From JAIVGV01 sp032229975 (lineage in GTDB: Bacteria; Acidobacteriota; Blastocatellia; Pyrinomonadales; Pyrinomonadaceae): a stretch of DNA of 64,000 nucleotides. Below the pieces are notes generated by a model, which ran no database searches, was not told where the DNA came from, and worked only from the letters and a program-made list of their open reading frames with translations. Made by a program: the position numbers and the translations under genes. The DNA lies in NCBI GenBank assembly GCA_032229975.1, contig JAVXVG010000045.1, positions 1-64,000 on the forward strand, given 5' to 3'. Position 1 is the stretch's first letter. The number at the start of each line of letters is the position of its first letter. This document shows positions 43,066 through 51,019 of this stretch, one piece after another.

Positions 43066-43211
43066 ATTTTAACCTAGTGTTATGCAAGCGTGCGCGGCAG
43101 TAATCTTCGAGGCATTTCAGACTCAAGCCAGCAAATCCTTAGAGACGACAGAAGCAATCAACTTTGACACTGTACTGACAGTGAAAGCCGCTTGTGCGGC
43201 GAATGCGAGTC

Positions 43212-43265
43212 AAAGACGGGTACTTTAAGAAGCGATTTTAGACTTCTTATTTTGCCCGTCTTTTT
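43212..43265 (+). terminator. Nested hairpin terminator after the acidic-repeat gene
   Basis: AAAGACGGG (43212-43220) pairs with CCCGTCTTT (43255-43263), enclosing a second stem AAGAAG/CTTCTT, followed by more T. It lies 147 bases after the stop codon of the acidic-repeat gene. The gene-free stretch 43066-43646 holds this terminator, a promoter and a structured leader; the remainder is AT-rich with nothing recognised. Confidence 0.75.
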
Positions 43266-43440
43266 AATTTCCCTGCCGTGAATAATTTTCTCTCCGAGCA
43301 AAAAAAGCATCATTGTTATTCCATTTACCTCTCTATTTACATCTATTAAAGATGATAGTTTCTAGCCTTCCTTCTTAACTTTTCGTGATAACACGGCAGC
43401 TAAATCTCTACATAACCTGCTCATTCTAAAGGGATTAGGC

Positions 43441-43469
43441 TTGACAAGATATTCTGTTCGTGGTACAAT
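43441..43469 (+). promoter_or_regulatory. Consensus sigma-70 promoter for the Prim-Pol gene
   Basis: TTGACA at 43441-43446, a 17-base spacer and TACAAT at 43464-43469. The -35 is perfect and the -10 differs at one position. It points at the Prim-Pol gene, which begins 178 bases further on, leaving a leader of about 170 bases. Confidence 0.8.
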
Positions 43470-43520
43470 GCCTGACAATAGCAAATCTCGAATGTCAGCC
43501 GAGATAAAGGAGAATCAAAT

Positions 43521-43628
43521 CGGAAGGGCGCTATTACCTTCCGGCTAATTCTGCTTTGCTCGGTTTTCGGTTTTTAGAGCCGTCCTTTGCCGTGCGTGAA
43601 GCAGGTTTTGGGCGGCTTCTTTTATTTT
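43521..43628 (+). promoter_or_regulatory. Structured leader with terminator-like hairpin before the Prim-Pol start
   Basis: Two hairpins follow the promoter: CGGAAGG/CCTTCCG (43521-43527 with 43537-43543) and GCCGTCC/GGGCGGC (43579-43585 with 43610-43616, one G-U pair). The second is followed by TTCTTTTATTTT, a good U-tract, only 18 bases before the ATG. A short alternative pairing (GCTC 43558-43561 with GAGC 43577-43580) would interfere with the terminator stem. This arrangement suggests attenuation of replication-protein synthesis; the mechanism is inferred. Confidence 0.5.
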
Positions 43629-43646
43629 AATGAGCGGGTTTATGAG

Positions 43647-44981
43647 ATGACACATGAAATACTTACTTCGGCTGAAATTACGGCAATTCTCGCGGGTCTG
43701 TCACTACTGGCAGTAGCCCTTTACTATCTTATTCCTGATGAGTGCTGGATGACGGAAAAAACTCTCTCTAAGGCTCTCAAAACGCACAATAGGGCTATTT
43801 CTGCCGCCAAACGTGAATTAGAAGCGGCGGGACTTGTCAAAATTGTGCATGAACCTAATAAACCTAATAGACCCAATATGATACATAGAATACATAAAGT
43901 ATCCTCTATTGATTTACATCCAATACCAGATGATTACCTTTACCTGATTGATGTGAGAGAGAAAATAATTTCTCCACAGCTACAGGAAAGAGTAATTGAA
44001 CCTGAGCTACAGGAAAGAGTAATTGAGTCTGTAGCACAGACAGGAAATTCTACCTTCACACTTAACTGGTCGTTATTAACAAAATTTTCGGCGGCGGAAC
44101 TTAACCGGATGGCAAAATTGGAACAGGTCGAACTGTTTCAAGAGGTCGGTTTGCTCGTCCTCCCGACTAACTACCCCAAGTTTAGCCCGACAGGAAAAGT
44201 ATCATGCTCTTGTAGGAACGCGGAGTGCCCGAAAATTGGGAAGCACCCGAAGGTAAACAGCTACAAGGGACTCACGCCGGAAACTTACCAGAAGCGGCGA
44301 AGCTATTACCTCAAAAGGTTCAAGCAGGATAGGGGCTTAAATCTTGGCTTTAAGGTCATCGGTTATTCGGTTCTCGACGCCGATTACAAACATGGGGGCG
44401 CATATTCTTTGGGGCTGCTGCGCGAGGAAGTTCTCGGACTTGATGAGACACTTTCAGTCGCTACTCCCGGTGGCGAGCATCTTTACACCTCAACCGCCGG
44501 GTTCAATCAGAGTAGCGGCTCACTCGGTAAAGGGCTGGACATTAGGAGTGATAAAACGTCGGGCTTCATTGTCGCGCCCGGTTCACTCCACGCGAGCGGC
44601 AGGCAGTACGCATGGTCGAGCGTCAACGATTTGCAGCCCATTCCTGACGACTGGTTTAGTCCGGGCGGGACGAATAATCCGAAGGGCAGGAAACTTTTAG
44701 GTAAGAAGTCAGGCGCACCTTTACAGCCCGTCCGCATCCCTAGCCAGATTTTACCGGGTTACGTTATCCCCGAAGGTCAGCGCAACATTACGCTCTTTAA
44801 GTTCGCGTGCCGCGAGCGCGGGCGCGGTGCTAACAAAGCAGAAATCTACGACGTGATTGACACCATTAACCAGACGTACTGTGAATGTCCTTTGCCTGAT
44901 TCGGAACTGAGAACGATTGCTAAATCCGTGAGTGAGTATCCGACCAATGCCGAAAAGCTTAGTTCAGGTAAAGCGGCTTAG
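43647..44981 (+). CDS. Bifunctional primase-polymerase (Prim-Pol) replication protein
   Basis: A 444-residue protein from the ATG at 43647 (an earlier in-frame TTG at 43587 lies inside the leader hairpin). Residues ~1-110 contain a hydrophobic helix and a winged-helix-like segment (TEKTLSKALKTHNRAISAAK). The archaeo-eukaryotic primase-like Prim-Pol domain spans ~155-330, with CSCRNAECPKIGKHP, the metal-site VLDADYKHGG, the TPGGEHLY motif and GLDIRSDKTSGFIVAPGSLH. The end (~375-440) resembles the PriCT-1 helical domain (PEGQRNITLFKFACRERGRG). Such proteins start replication of plasmids, phages and integrative elements. No helicase domain is attached. Preceded by a strong promoter and a terminator-like leader. 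Confidence 0.85.
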   Translation: MTHEILTSAEITAILAGLSLLAVALYYLIPDECWMTEKTLSKALKTHNRAISAAKRELEAAGLVKIVHEPNKPNRPNMIHRIHKVSSIDLHPIPDDYLYLIDVREKIISPQLQERVIEPELQERVIESVAQTGNSTFTLNWSLLTKFSAAELNRMAKLEQVELFQEVGLLVLPTNYPKFSPTGKVSCSCRNAECPKIGKHPKVNSYKGLTPETYQKRRSYYLKRFKQDRGLNLGFKVIGYSVLDADYKHGGAYSLGLLREEVLGLDETLSVATPGGEHLYTSTAGFNQSSGSLGKGLDIRSDKTSGFIVAPGSLHASGRQYAWSSVNDLQPIPDDWFSPGGTNNPKGRKLLGKKSGAPLQPVRIPSQILPGYVIPEGQRNITLFKFACRERGRGANKAEIYDVIDTINQTYCECPLPDSELRTIAKSVSEYPTNAEKLSSGKAA

Positions 44982-45189
44982 GTATATCTGCTGAATGAAT
45001 TTGGGCGGGGAGCAGTCTTAAATATGATGTAACTGTCTTATTGACGGCAATTTTTATACAAGCTAAACAGTTGAAAACAAACAGGATGATAGGCGTACCC
45101 GCTTGATACGTTTAGGCTAAAATGAGATAATAGAGACAATCAAAGATTCTGTAGGGAAGTTTTTAGAAACCCAATTATTTTAAGGAAGA

Positions 45190-45636
45190 ATGACCATGAG
45201 AAGTGAATACGAAACTGCCCAAATTACTTTAGCGCAGCTTAAAAGAGAACAAATCGAATTGTCGTCCATGTTAATGGCGGCTGCTAACGAAGGCGACGCT
45301 GCGGAACTTACTCGGCTGCAAAAGCGAAAGCTGGATATACCCTCGGAAATTAAAACGGCGGAAATCTTATCGCAGCGCGCAAGAGTCACGGAACTAAAAG
45401 AGCAAGTAGCCTCGGCGCAGAACCGCCTGAGCGCAGCGAGAACAAAGAGCAAGACTACCGACGAGCGAACTGTGGCAACTCTAAGTGTCTTAGACGAAGA
45501 GCGGAAGAGAATTAACTACGAAGCTCTGGCGGACTTGTCCGCCGTTTACGAAGCGCAGAAGGTCTTGGGCAGGCTGGCGGCTGAACTGCGCGAGGCTGAA
45601 GCGACTCTTTATACTTTATTCAGCGAAGCGGCATAG
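45190..45636 (+). CDS. Coiled-coil protein, 148 aa, unknown function
   Basis: A soluble, nearly all-helical protein with long heptad stretches (YETAQITLAQLKREQIELSS, LSQRARVTELKEQVASAQNR, GRLAAELREAEATLYTLF), suggesting a coiled-coil dimer or hairpin. No domain was recognised. AAGGAAG lies before the two candidate starts at 45190 and 45196; the second has better spacing. It follows the Prim-Pol gene by 208 bases in the same direction and precedes the candidate structured RNA. A structural or replication-accessory role is possible but not supported by a family match. Confidence 0.7.
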   Translation: MTMRSEYETAQITLAQLKREQIELSSMLMAAANEGDAAELTRLQKRKLDIPSEIKTAEILSQRARVTELKEQVASAQNRLSAARTKSKTTDERTVATLSVLDEERKRINYEALADLSAVYEAQKVLGRLAAELREAEATLYTLFSEAA

Positions 45637-45647
45637 CCTCTTGTAGA

Positions 45648-45762
45648 ACTCAACTCTCGGCGTTCAGAGCTATCGTTAGCGACCTGCTGATAAAGAGAAT
45701 CGTCTATGGTGCTCGAAAGCTATCGAGGTTCGTGTCTGTAGCCTGCCGGGAGTTGACTCTAA
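45648..45762 (+). ncRNA. Candidate structured RNA with long closing helix
   Basis: CAACTCTCGGC (45651-45661) can pair with GCCGGGAGTTG (45745-45755) over 11 bp with one G-U, closing ~83 bases that contain two smaller hairpins: GCTA-tcgt-TAGC (45669-45680) and CTCGA-aagcta-TCGAG (45712-45727). This makes a three-way-junction-like shape. It sits in the 322-base gene-free stretch 45637-45958, the remainder of which shows only an imperfect TTCACG/CGTGAA inverted repeat. No match to a known RNA family is claimed. Confidence 0.4.
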
Positions 45763-45958
45763 TACAGTTGTAAATTTTGCACGTACCGACGCCATCCGGT
45801 ATTCGGTAGCGCCCTCTCTCACGACTGGCGCGAATAAAAATATTTTTTCGATAGACCACTACGGACTATCACGGATAGGTCAGCCTCTTCACGTCTGAGC
45901 GCAATGGAAGTCTCTGCTTGGGCGTGAAGGGGATAATTCAGAGTAAGGAGATTTTATT

Positions 45959-46147
45959 ATGGATAATAACGCAGAGCTAAAGGCAATGAACGAAAGACAA
46001 TTTGCGAAGGCGGTTAATCTGAGTTACGGGAAGGTAAAGCAGATGAGGCAGCGCGGGCAGATTAAGCATTGTAGAGTCGGCAGGCGAGTTATTTACAAGC
46101 CTGAACACATAGGAATGTTCCTTAACGAGTTCGAGCAGCGCAACTAG
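45959..46147 (+). CDS. Small helix-turn-helix protein, probable excisionase
   Basis: A 62-residue basic protein containing a MerR-like/HTH_17 winged helix: MNERQFAKAVNLSYGKVKQM, then RQRGQIKHCRVGRRVIYKPE. Length and pattern match recombination directionality factors (Xis) and small element regulators. AAGGAG stands ahead of the ATG at 45959. In this island it is the best candidate for the directionality factor of the tyrosine recombinase at the right end, although the two genes are 14 kb apart. A role purely as a transcription regulator is possible. Confidence 0.72.
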   Translation: MDNNAELKAMNERQFAKAVNLSYGKVKQMRQRGQIKHCRVGRRVIYKPEHIGMFLNEFEQRN

Positions 46148-46206
46148 GTGTAAGGCAAGATAATTCTCTCTGCCCAAATGTTCGGGTCAGTGCCGGAACT
46201 TTTACC

Positions 46207-46569
46207 CTATTCATTACACCGCCCGTTATAGTTGGGAGCACCTAAATTCCGTACCGCGTCCTGACGCTCAAGGCAATCGCCCCATTCGCGGGCGCTCTTA
46301 CCCAAGCTACACAGAACCATGAGCACGAGGAACAGAATGATTACGACGATACAGCCCACCCTAGAATTCGTCTTCTCGTAATTCTTCCAACTCGGACACC
46401 ATTCTGCTGCGCGCTCTTCGGGCGTGAGCTTTCTCGGCGGCGGGTCTTGAGTGCCTTCGTCCTGCGCCGACGAGACGTTATCAGGGTAGAGATGACGACC
46501 GCACTTAGAACAGAAAACGTCTCCGGTTCGGAGCGGAGTATGACAGTTGGGACAGGGCGCGAAGGACAC
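46207..46569 (-). CDS. Zinc-ribbon membrane protein
   Basis: A 120-residue protein from a GTG at 46569, chosen because AAAGGAGAG lies eight bases upstream; a longer open frame to 46632 would run into the divergent XRE gene region. The N-terminus is a double-CxxC zinc ribbon (CPNCHTPLRTGDVFCSKCGR). A polar Pro-rich linker leads to one transmembrane helix (VGCIVVIILFLVLMVLCSLG), followed by a short tail with two cysteines. Proteins of this layout occur widely with no defined function. Divergent from the XRE gene at 46649. Confidence 0.72.
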   Translation of the reverse strand: MSFAPCPNCHTPLRTGDVFCSKCGRHLYPDNVSSAQDEGTQDPPPRKLTPEERAAEWCPSWKNYEKTNSRVGCIVVIILFLVLMVLCSLGKSAREWGDCLERQDAVRNLGAPNYNGRCNE

Positions 46570-46648
46570 GGCTGTTCTCTCCTTTAATGACCGGAGATTA
46601 TATCCGATTTTGGGATATAACGGCACTGGCAATTACTTTTTGCCCGCA

Positions 46649-46882
46649 ATGGGCAAGAGTATCGGCACGTCTGAACAGAAGCGGCTGTTAGCCTTGCTGC
46701 GCCGCATCAGGCTCGATGCCGGGTTAAGACAAGTTGATTTAGCAGAAAGGCTGAGACAGCCTCAGTCGTTCGTGAGCAAGTATGAGTCGGGAGAGAGACG
46801 GCTTGACCTGTTAGAGCTTCGGCAGATTTGTGAGGCGGTCGGTATTACGTTGGCGAAGTTCATTCGGATGTTCGAGAAGTAA
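46649..46882 (+). CDS. XRE-family helix-turn-helix regulator
   Basis: A 77-residue Cro/C1-type DNA-binding protein from the ATG at 46649 (MGKSIGTSEQKRLLALLRRI). The five-helix HTH is clear: GLRQVDLAERLRQPQSFVSK, then YESGERRLDLLELRQICEAV, and GITLAKFIRMF. An earlier in-frame start at 46547 would overlap the divergent zinc-ribbon gene. It is a good candidate to control that gene and neighbouring island functions. The TIR gene follows convergently. Confidence 0.82.
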   Translation: MGKSIGTSEQKRLLALLRRIRLDAGLRQVDLAERLRQPQSFVSKYESGERRLDLLELRQICEAVGITLAKFIRMFEK

Positions 46883-46939
46883 AGTGCCTCAGCAAGCAAG
46901 TAGAAGCATTAACCATCACCTGAAAGCAATAAGATTCGA

Positions 46940-47896
46940 CTATTTATTTCTGAGCATCCGCTTTAGTTCAGTAGATACCTCAAAGATGTGAATATACCCC
47001 CCGTTTAATTCTTCCGCTTTAATTAAGCCTCTGTCTTTTAGGACATTTAACACATGGTCAACAATCATTTGGGGCTGTTTTAGCGCCTCGATGATTGACT
47101 CATTAGTATCCTTGTCTTCATTGACAAGTTGGAAAGCCACTGAAGCAAATATATTGTCGTAACCATCAATGTAAATCCTAGCGTATTCGTCGAAGCCGGA
47201 TGTGTTGATGTTGAAGCTGTAGAACGTAAATTCTCCACCCATAACGAAGTGCGGCTCGATGTAATATCGCTCATGCAGCAATGTTAGTGACTCGAACGCC
47301 TCATCCTTTGGAATGTCGAAGTTTTTAGCCTTCTCTATCACCTTCTCAACGTTAATAACGTAACGGTGTCCGTCTTCAATCGCAGTCTCACACGCCAGCT
47401 TGAACATTAGGCTATCTACTTTTGTAAGCCCAGGAATGGTATCAATCACTGTCTGAGCATAAGCAGGGGGAGCACCGATGGGTGGCTTCTCCCTATGCTC
47501 GTATATCGCCCTCACAATACGCTCAAGTTCCGTATCGTAGTTGTTCAGGTCGTTAACCCTCTCCCAAACCGTAGATTGCAAAGCCTCTGGCACTTGGCAA
47601 TCGTCAATCACCACTGGAATGAGCTTGCTCACACCGTTAATCTTCTTAACCATCGCGGCATTCAGTTCTTCTTTCACCCACGGCTTATCAACGCTGTTCT
47701 TCGAGAGAACTACGATTACAGCTTGAGCGTCCTTGATTCCTTCCTCAAAAATCTTGTCAATGAGGCTATCGCCGGGAAGAATCTCCCACTTGTCGAGCCA
47801 CGCATCTATGCCCTTAGCACGCAGCTTTGTGGCAAAGCCTAAGACGAAGCGTTCCTTATCTTCGCTGGCGTGACTGACGAATACTTTAGGATTCAT
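46940..47896 (-). CDS. TIR-domain protein, probable NADase defence effector
   Basis: A 318-residue protein from the ATG at 47896 (a GTG six bases earlier is also possible). The N-terminal TIR domain covers residues ~3-135: VFVSHASEDKERFV, AWLDKWEILPGDSL with Glu38 in the place of the catalytic glutamate of NAD-cleaving TIR domains, and VIVVLSKNSVDKPWVKEEL. The C-terminal ~180 residues are a separate domain with winged-helix-like ends (VDHVLNVLKDRGLIKAEELN) and no recognised family; it may sense the trigger or partner. It lies 30 bases downstream of the SEC-C/HEPN-like gene in the same direction, so the two are probably co-expressed. A role in abortive anti-phage defence is inferred from TIR biology and context. 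Confidence 0.85.
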   Translation of the reverse strand: MNPKVFVSHASEDKERFVLGFATKLRAKGIDAWLDKWEILPGDSLIDKIFEEGIKDAQAVIVVLSKNSVDKPWVKEELNAAMVKKINGVSKLIPVVIDDCQVPEALQSTVWERVNDLNNYDTELERIVRAIYEHREKPPIGAPPAYAQTVIDTIPGLTKVDSLMFKLACETAIEDGHRYVINVEKVIEKAKNFDIPKDEAFESLTLLHERYYIEPHFVMGGEFTFYSFNINTSGFDEYARIYIDGYDNIFASVAFQLVNEDKDTNESIIEALKQPQMIVDHVLNVLKDRGLIKAEELNGGYIHIFEVSTELKRMLRNK

Positions 47897-47926
47897 TTTC
47901 ACTACTCTAAGTTCCTAGAACTCTCT

Positions 47927-49096
47927 TTACGCACTAAACATCTGCGGATATTCTTGTTGCAGCAAGTATCGGGCGATGCATTTACAGAGTGGTAGCCACT
48001 TCGCAACTTCATTGATGTGCAAGGCTTCGTCAATGTTGTAAGTCTCTAACGTTTCATCTCGTAATATGGCGTGAGCAATCTTGTTCCTAACCATATCTAA
48101 CTCCTTATTGCTGTCAATCAAGTTGCCGAGGGTACGCCCTGCTGCCTCTGTTGGAAATACTTGACTAAGTGCAAGGTCGCTCCAATTTTGACGAGTGAAC
48201 AGTGAATTGAGCCAAGCTACTTGTTCACTACGGTCTTTAGGGAGAAATTCCTTTTCTCGTGCAGGGGGTTTTTCGCCTCTGGCTACTGCTTCTTGATTTT
48301 CCCGCGCCGTCCGGTCGCTCCTAATTCTCTTAATGCCTTCGATGATTTTGTAGTAACACAGGTATTGATAATTGGGGCTATTACTGTTGAGTGCTTCACG
48401 ATACAAACTGGCAAATTTAGCCAAGTCTTTATCTGCCTGGTAGCCAGTAAAGACAGGGACAGGCTTCTGAATAAATGGTAGCGTTAGGTTACTGATTAAA
48501 TTTTGCGTGGATAATTCGATTGTAGTCAGCCTGTAGATATAGAGCGGAACATCAGCCGCAAGCGAGAGTCGGCTCAACGCAGTTGATAGTGCGTTGTAGG
48601 CTTTTAAGTTGGCGTCACCAAAATGTTGAGCGTCAAGCTGTTCAATTTCAATCTTACCAAGAAATCCTTTCTCATTAGGGTATCCGAATAACGTTATATC
48701 TCCATCGGGCAGCTTCGACTCAATCTCAATTCTCAATTCGTTGGGGTCGCCAATAAAAATATGGGAATCACCTTTCAGGTCATCAGCAAAAGAGATGTGA
48801 TTTTCTTTTAGTGGTGCGTATCCAGGTCGGCTCAAAATAAAAGTAACCTTGTACTTGCCAGGAGAGCCGGATGGACTGACTGCGTTTCTTGGGTCATTAG
48901 GGTCTTTGTAACCTCTCGTGAGGGTCATAAAAATTGGTATGCCTGACAGCCCCCAAGTACCTTCCAACTTTAGGTGAGTCGTAGAAGCAGCCTCAACTTG
49001 TTTTTCAGACATGATTTGCTCCGGTGCGGCGCAGCACTTCTTATACTTTCTACCGCTACCACAAGGACAACTCTGATTGCGCCCTATTTTCGCCAT
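47927..49096 (-). CDS. SEC-C motif protein with HEPN-like C-terminus (MauJ-like)
   Basis: A 389-residue protein. The first ~22 residues are a SEC-C zinc motif (GRNQSCPCGSGRKYKKCC), otherwise found at the end of SecA and in many nucleic-acid-linked proteins. Residues ~45-190 look beta-rich (IPIFMTLTRGYKDP, YKVTFILSRPGY). The C-terminal third is helical and carries RNKIAH at 337-342, which fits the Rx4-6H motif of HEPN ribonucleases. The overall layout recalls MauJ-like proteins. Immediately upstream of the TIR gene in one transcription unit. RNase activity is inferred from the motif alone. Confidence 0.7.
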   Translation of the reverse strand: MAKIGRNQSCPCGSGRKYKKCCAAPEQIMSEKQVEAASTTHLKLEGTWGLSGIPIFMTLTRGYKDPNDPRNAVSPSGSPGKYKVTFILSRPGYAPLKENHISFADDLKGDSHIFIGDPNELRIEIESKLPDGDITLFGYPNEKGFLGKIEIEQLDAQHFGDANLKAYNALSTALSRLSLAADVPLYIYRLTTIELSTQNLISNLTLPFIQKPVPVFTGYQADKDLAKFASLYREALNSNSPNYQYLCYYKIIEGIKRIRSDRTARENQEAVARGEKPPAREKEFLPKDRSEQVAWLNSLFTRQNWSDLALSQVFPTEAAGRTLGNLIDSNKELDMVRNKIAHAILRDETLETYNIDEALHINEVAKWLPLCKCIARYLLQQEYPQMFSA

Positions 49097-49170
49097 GATG
49101 CGGCATTAGGGGGGAGTGCCACGCAGGAGAATGAGCGTGACACTATCCTTCCTGTTTTTGCCATTGCTGG

Positions 49171-49341
49171 CTACTTCTCCTTCACGGGCGCGTTGGCAGA
49201 ACCTTTGACCAGATTGATGGCGTCTAAGCAGTCCTGCTTGTTGTGGTAGCTCTCGCCTGAGTTAGCGATGATGCGGTTGTTCGCTGCGACCAAGTGCCAG
49301 CGCCATTGCTTGTTGGCGTCCTGCCAGTAAAAGTAGGTCAT
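49171..49341 (-). CDS. DUF1508 (YegP-like) small protein
   Basis: A 56-residue protein from the ATG at 49341, which has AAGGAGAGAAGG before it; the open frame upstream to 49395 is not needed. The sequence YFYWQDANKQWRWHLVAANN, then IIANSGESYHNKQDCLDAIN matches the DUF1508 fold, a small beta-alpha unit found singly or in tandem in YegP. A full-length DUF1508 unit is about this size, so it looks complete. Function is unknown; members are frequently carried on mobile DNA. It precedes the SEC-C gene by 74 bases in the same direction. Confidence 0.75.
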   Translation of the reverse strand: MTYFYWQDANKQWRWHLVAANNRIIANSGESYHNKQDCLDAINLVKGSANAPVKEK

Positions 49342-49516
49342 TCCTTCTCTCCTTCCGGTTGCGTTCTCCTTATCAACAGAGAGAACTGTTAGCAATTCGG
49401 GAGCTATGTGGCTTGCCGCTTTATATCAAAAATTTGTCTCTGGCACAATACATAATCCCAACAATGCAACACATTTGATAAATATGCACCTTCGGTTGCC
49501 CCAACTACCCTGAGTA

Positions 49517-50425
49517 TTATTCCCCTTCTCTACTGCCGGAGGTTAGCAGATGAGAATTTTTAGCAAGCCACTCCCGTTCTTGTCGGCGTCGTTGTTTTTT
49601 TAACTCATCGCTCTCTAAGAGTTTTGTTACTTCTTGTATGGGAGTAACTATTGCTATCCCGGTGTTCACGGTCAATGGTTCATCTTCCGCATATCCAACA
49701 TAGTTCTTTCGCGTCCTCAAATCCCAATGTCCACGAATCAGTCCTAACAGACCGGGAGACATGACACTCTCGGCAGCAACGGCACTATAAAGACCACGAC
49801 CTTGTGCTGCGAACACAGGCGAGCCACTTAGTCCCCCAAGAGAACGAACCTCAATCAAGTAAGCCTCATACTCTTGACCTGAGTTCTCATCTATTAACGG
49901 CTCTTCCGGCATAGCGGCAATATTGCCTGAGCGAACAATCGGTATGTTTTTTCGTCTTCCTTCTCGGTGTGAAAACAACCCTAAGATGAATACGGCGTCG
50001 CCTATACCTACATTGAAAGTGTTTAGCTTGCGGTCTGTAGCGAATGATGATTGAGATAAAGCCTGATGTACTACAGCATCCTCTTGTAATAAGTTGAATG
50101 GTCTTGCTGCGATGTCAATCGCGCCATCATCCGGGAAAATCCAATCATCGAGCGGAACTGGGAGGAAATCAGCGTCACCAAATTTGACGAAATCGGTTAA
50201 TCTAGGGTCAAAGTTTAACCGTACATACAAGTCCCCGTGCTCTTTAACCTTCTCTATACAATGTCTGGCTGTAATCAAATATACGTGGAACAGCCGTGAA
50301 TCTGTTTCTCCGGGGATGGCTATGAAGAAGCCTGTGCCTCTGGACTGATACTTAAAGCTTTCACCATCAGCCAGTCTTACCGCTAGGTAGCAAATAATAT
50401 TTTTCAGATTATCTGGAACTCTCAT
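49517..50425 (-). CDS. Trypsin-like serine protease
   Basis: A 302-residue protein with a chymotrypsin-fold catalytic triad: His55 in ITARHC, Asp104 in GAIDIAARP, and Ser200 in GGLSGSPVF. GTGFFIAIPG is the usual strand before the histidine. There is no signal peptide, so the protease acts inside the cell. The C-terminal 40 residues are highly charged (LKKQRRRQEREWLAK). Intracellular trypsin-like proteases occur as effectors in several anti-phage systems, where they cleave a partner or host protein after activation; that role here is an inference from location within the defence block. No dedicated sensor is fused to it. Confidence 0.8.
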   Translation of the reverse strand: MRVPDNLKNIICYLAVRLADGESFKYQSRGTGFFIAIPGETDSRLFHVYLITARHCIEKVKEHGDLYVRLNFDPRLTDFVKFGDADFLPVPLDDWIFPDDGAIDIAARPFNLLQEDAVVHQALSQSSFATDRKLNTFNVGIGDAVFILGLFSHREGRRKNIPIVRSGNIAAMPEEPLIDENSGQEYEAYLIEVRSLGGLSGSPVFAAQGRGLYSAVAAESVMSPGLLGLIRGHWDLRTRKNYVGYAEDEPLTVNTGIAIVTPIQEVTKLLESDELKKQRRRQEREWLAKNSHLLTSGSREGE

Positions 50426-50497
50426 GCCGAGAGATTACCGTCCATTTGTCTTGAGTGAAGTAACTTTGGTGTTGTGTATTGTGAGAAGCACATAGCA

Positions 50498-51004
50498 CTA
50501 AGGCGTCGGTAGTCGCAATATCTCATTAATAAGAAACTTACCGAAGCCCTCCGATACTCGGAGTTTGTCGTTGCCGAATTGCAGACTTCCGAGTTTCACC
50601 TTGTCGTGCGGGTTTCGCTCGCCGTATTCAGCCGCGAGGCTGAACGGTCTCAACCCGTACCTGTGCCAATACGTTCCGAAAGTCGGCGTGAGGTTTCTTG
50701 TCTCAATGTTCCATTGCCACCGCTTAAGGTGAGGATGCCGCTCCATCTCTTCAGCCGTGACGTGAACGGGCGAAGCGACAACTTCAGCCACGAACATTAA
50801 CTTTGAAACCTTAATCCGATAGACGATAAGAACGTCTCCGACCCTTACGCTATTCGGAGTCCTAGCGAATCCTATTGTGATAGTGGAGTCGTTAAATACT
50901 TGCTCGCCCTCTTCCGGGGAGAAGTCGGGATGCCCCCACGGTTTAATCCAGAATTGTCTCTCGCCAGCATTAAGCATTAGGCGGTTTAAGTTTTCGTTGT
51001 CCAT
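50498..51004 (-). CDS. EVE/PUA-like domain protein
   Basis: A 168-residue protein whose core fits the EVE (YTH/PUA-like) fold: RQFWIKPWGHPDFSPEEG, NSVRVGDVLIVYRI, LMFVAEVVASPVHVTAEE and RWQWNIETRNLTP. The family binds modified bases in DNA or RNA in an aromatic cage; several Trp and Tyr residues (WQW, YWHRYG) are available here. EVE genes are repeatedly found beside restriction systems. It lies 15 bases downstream of the DUF262/HNH gene in the same direction, so it may deliver a modified-base signal to that nuclease. The domain call rests on pattern only and is moderately sure. Confidence 0.62.
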   Translation of the reverse strand: MDNENLNRLMLNAGERQFWIKPWGHPDFSPEEGEQVFNDSTITIGFARTPNSVRVGDVLIVYRIKVSKLMFVAEVVASPVHVTAEEMERHPHLKRWQWNIETRNLTPTFGTYWHRYGLRPFSLAAEYGERNPHDKVKLGSLQFGNDKLRVSEGFGKFLINEILRLPTP

Positions 51005-51019
51005 TTTGAATGGCGAGAA

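Noticed and set aside
43082..43228. 48-codon rightward ORF after the acidic-repeat gene
   Set aside because: No ribosome site, no recognisable features, and its end lies inside the terminator hairpin.
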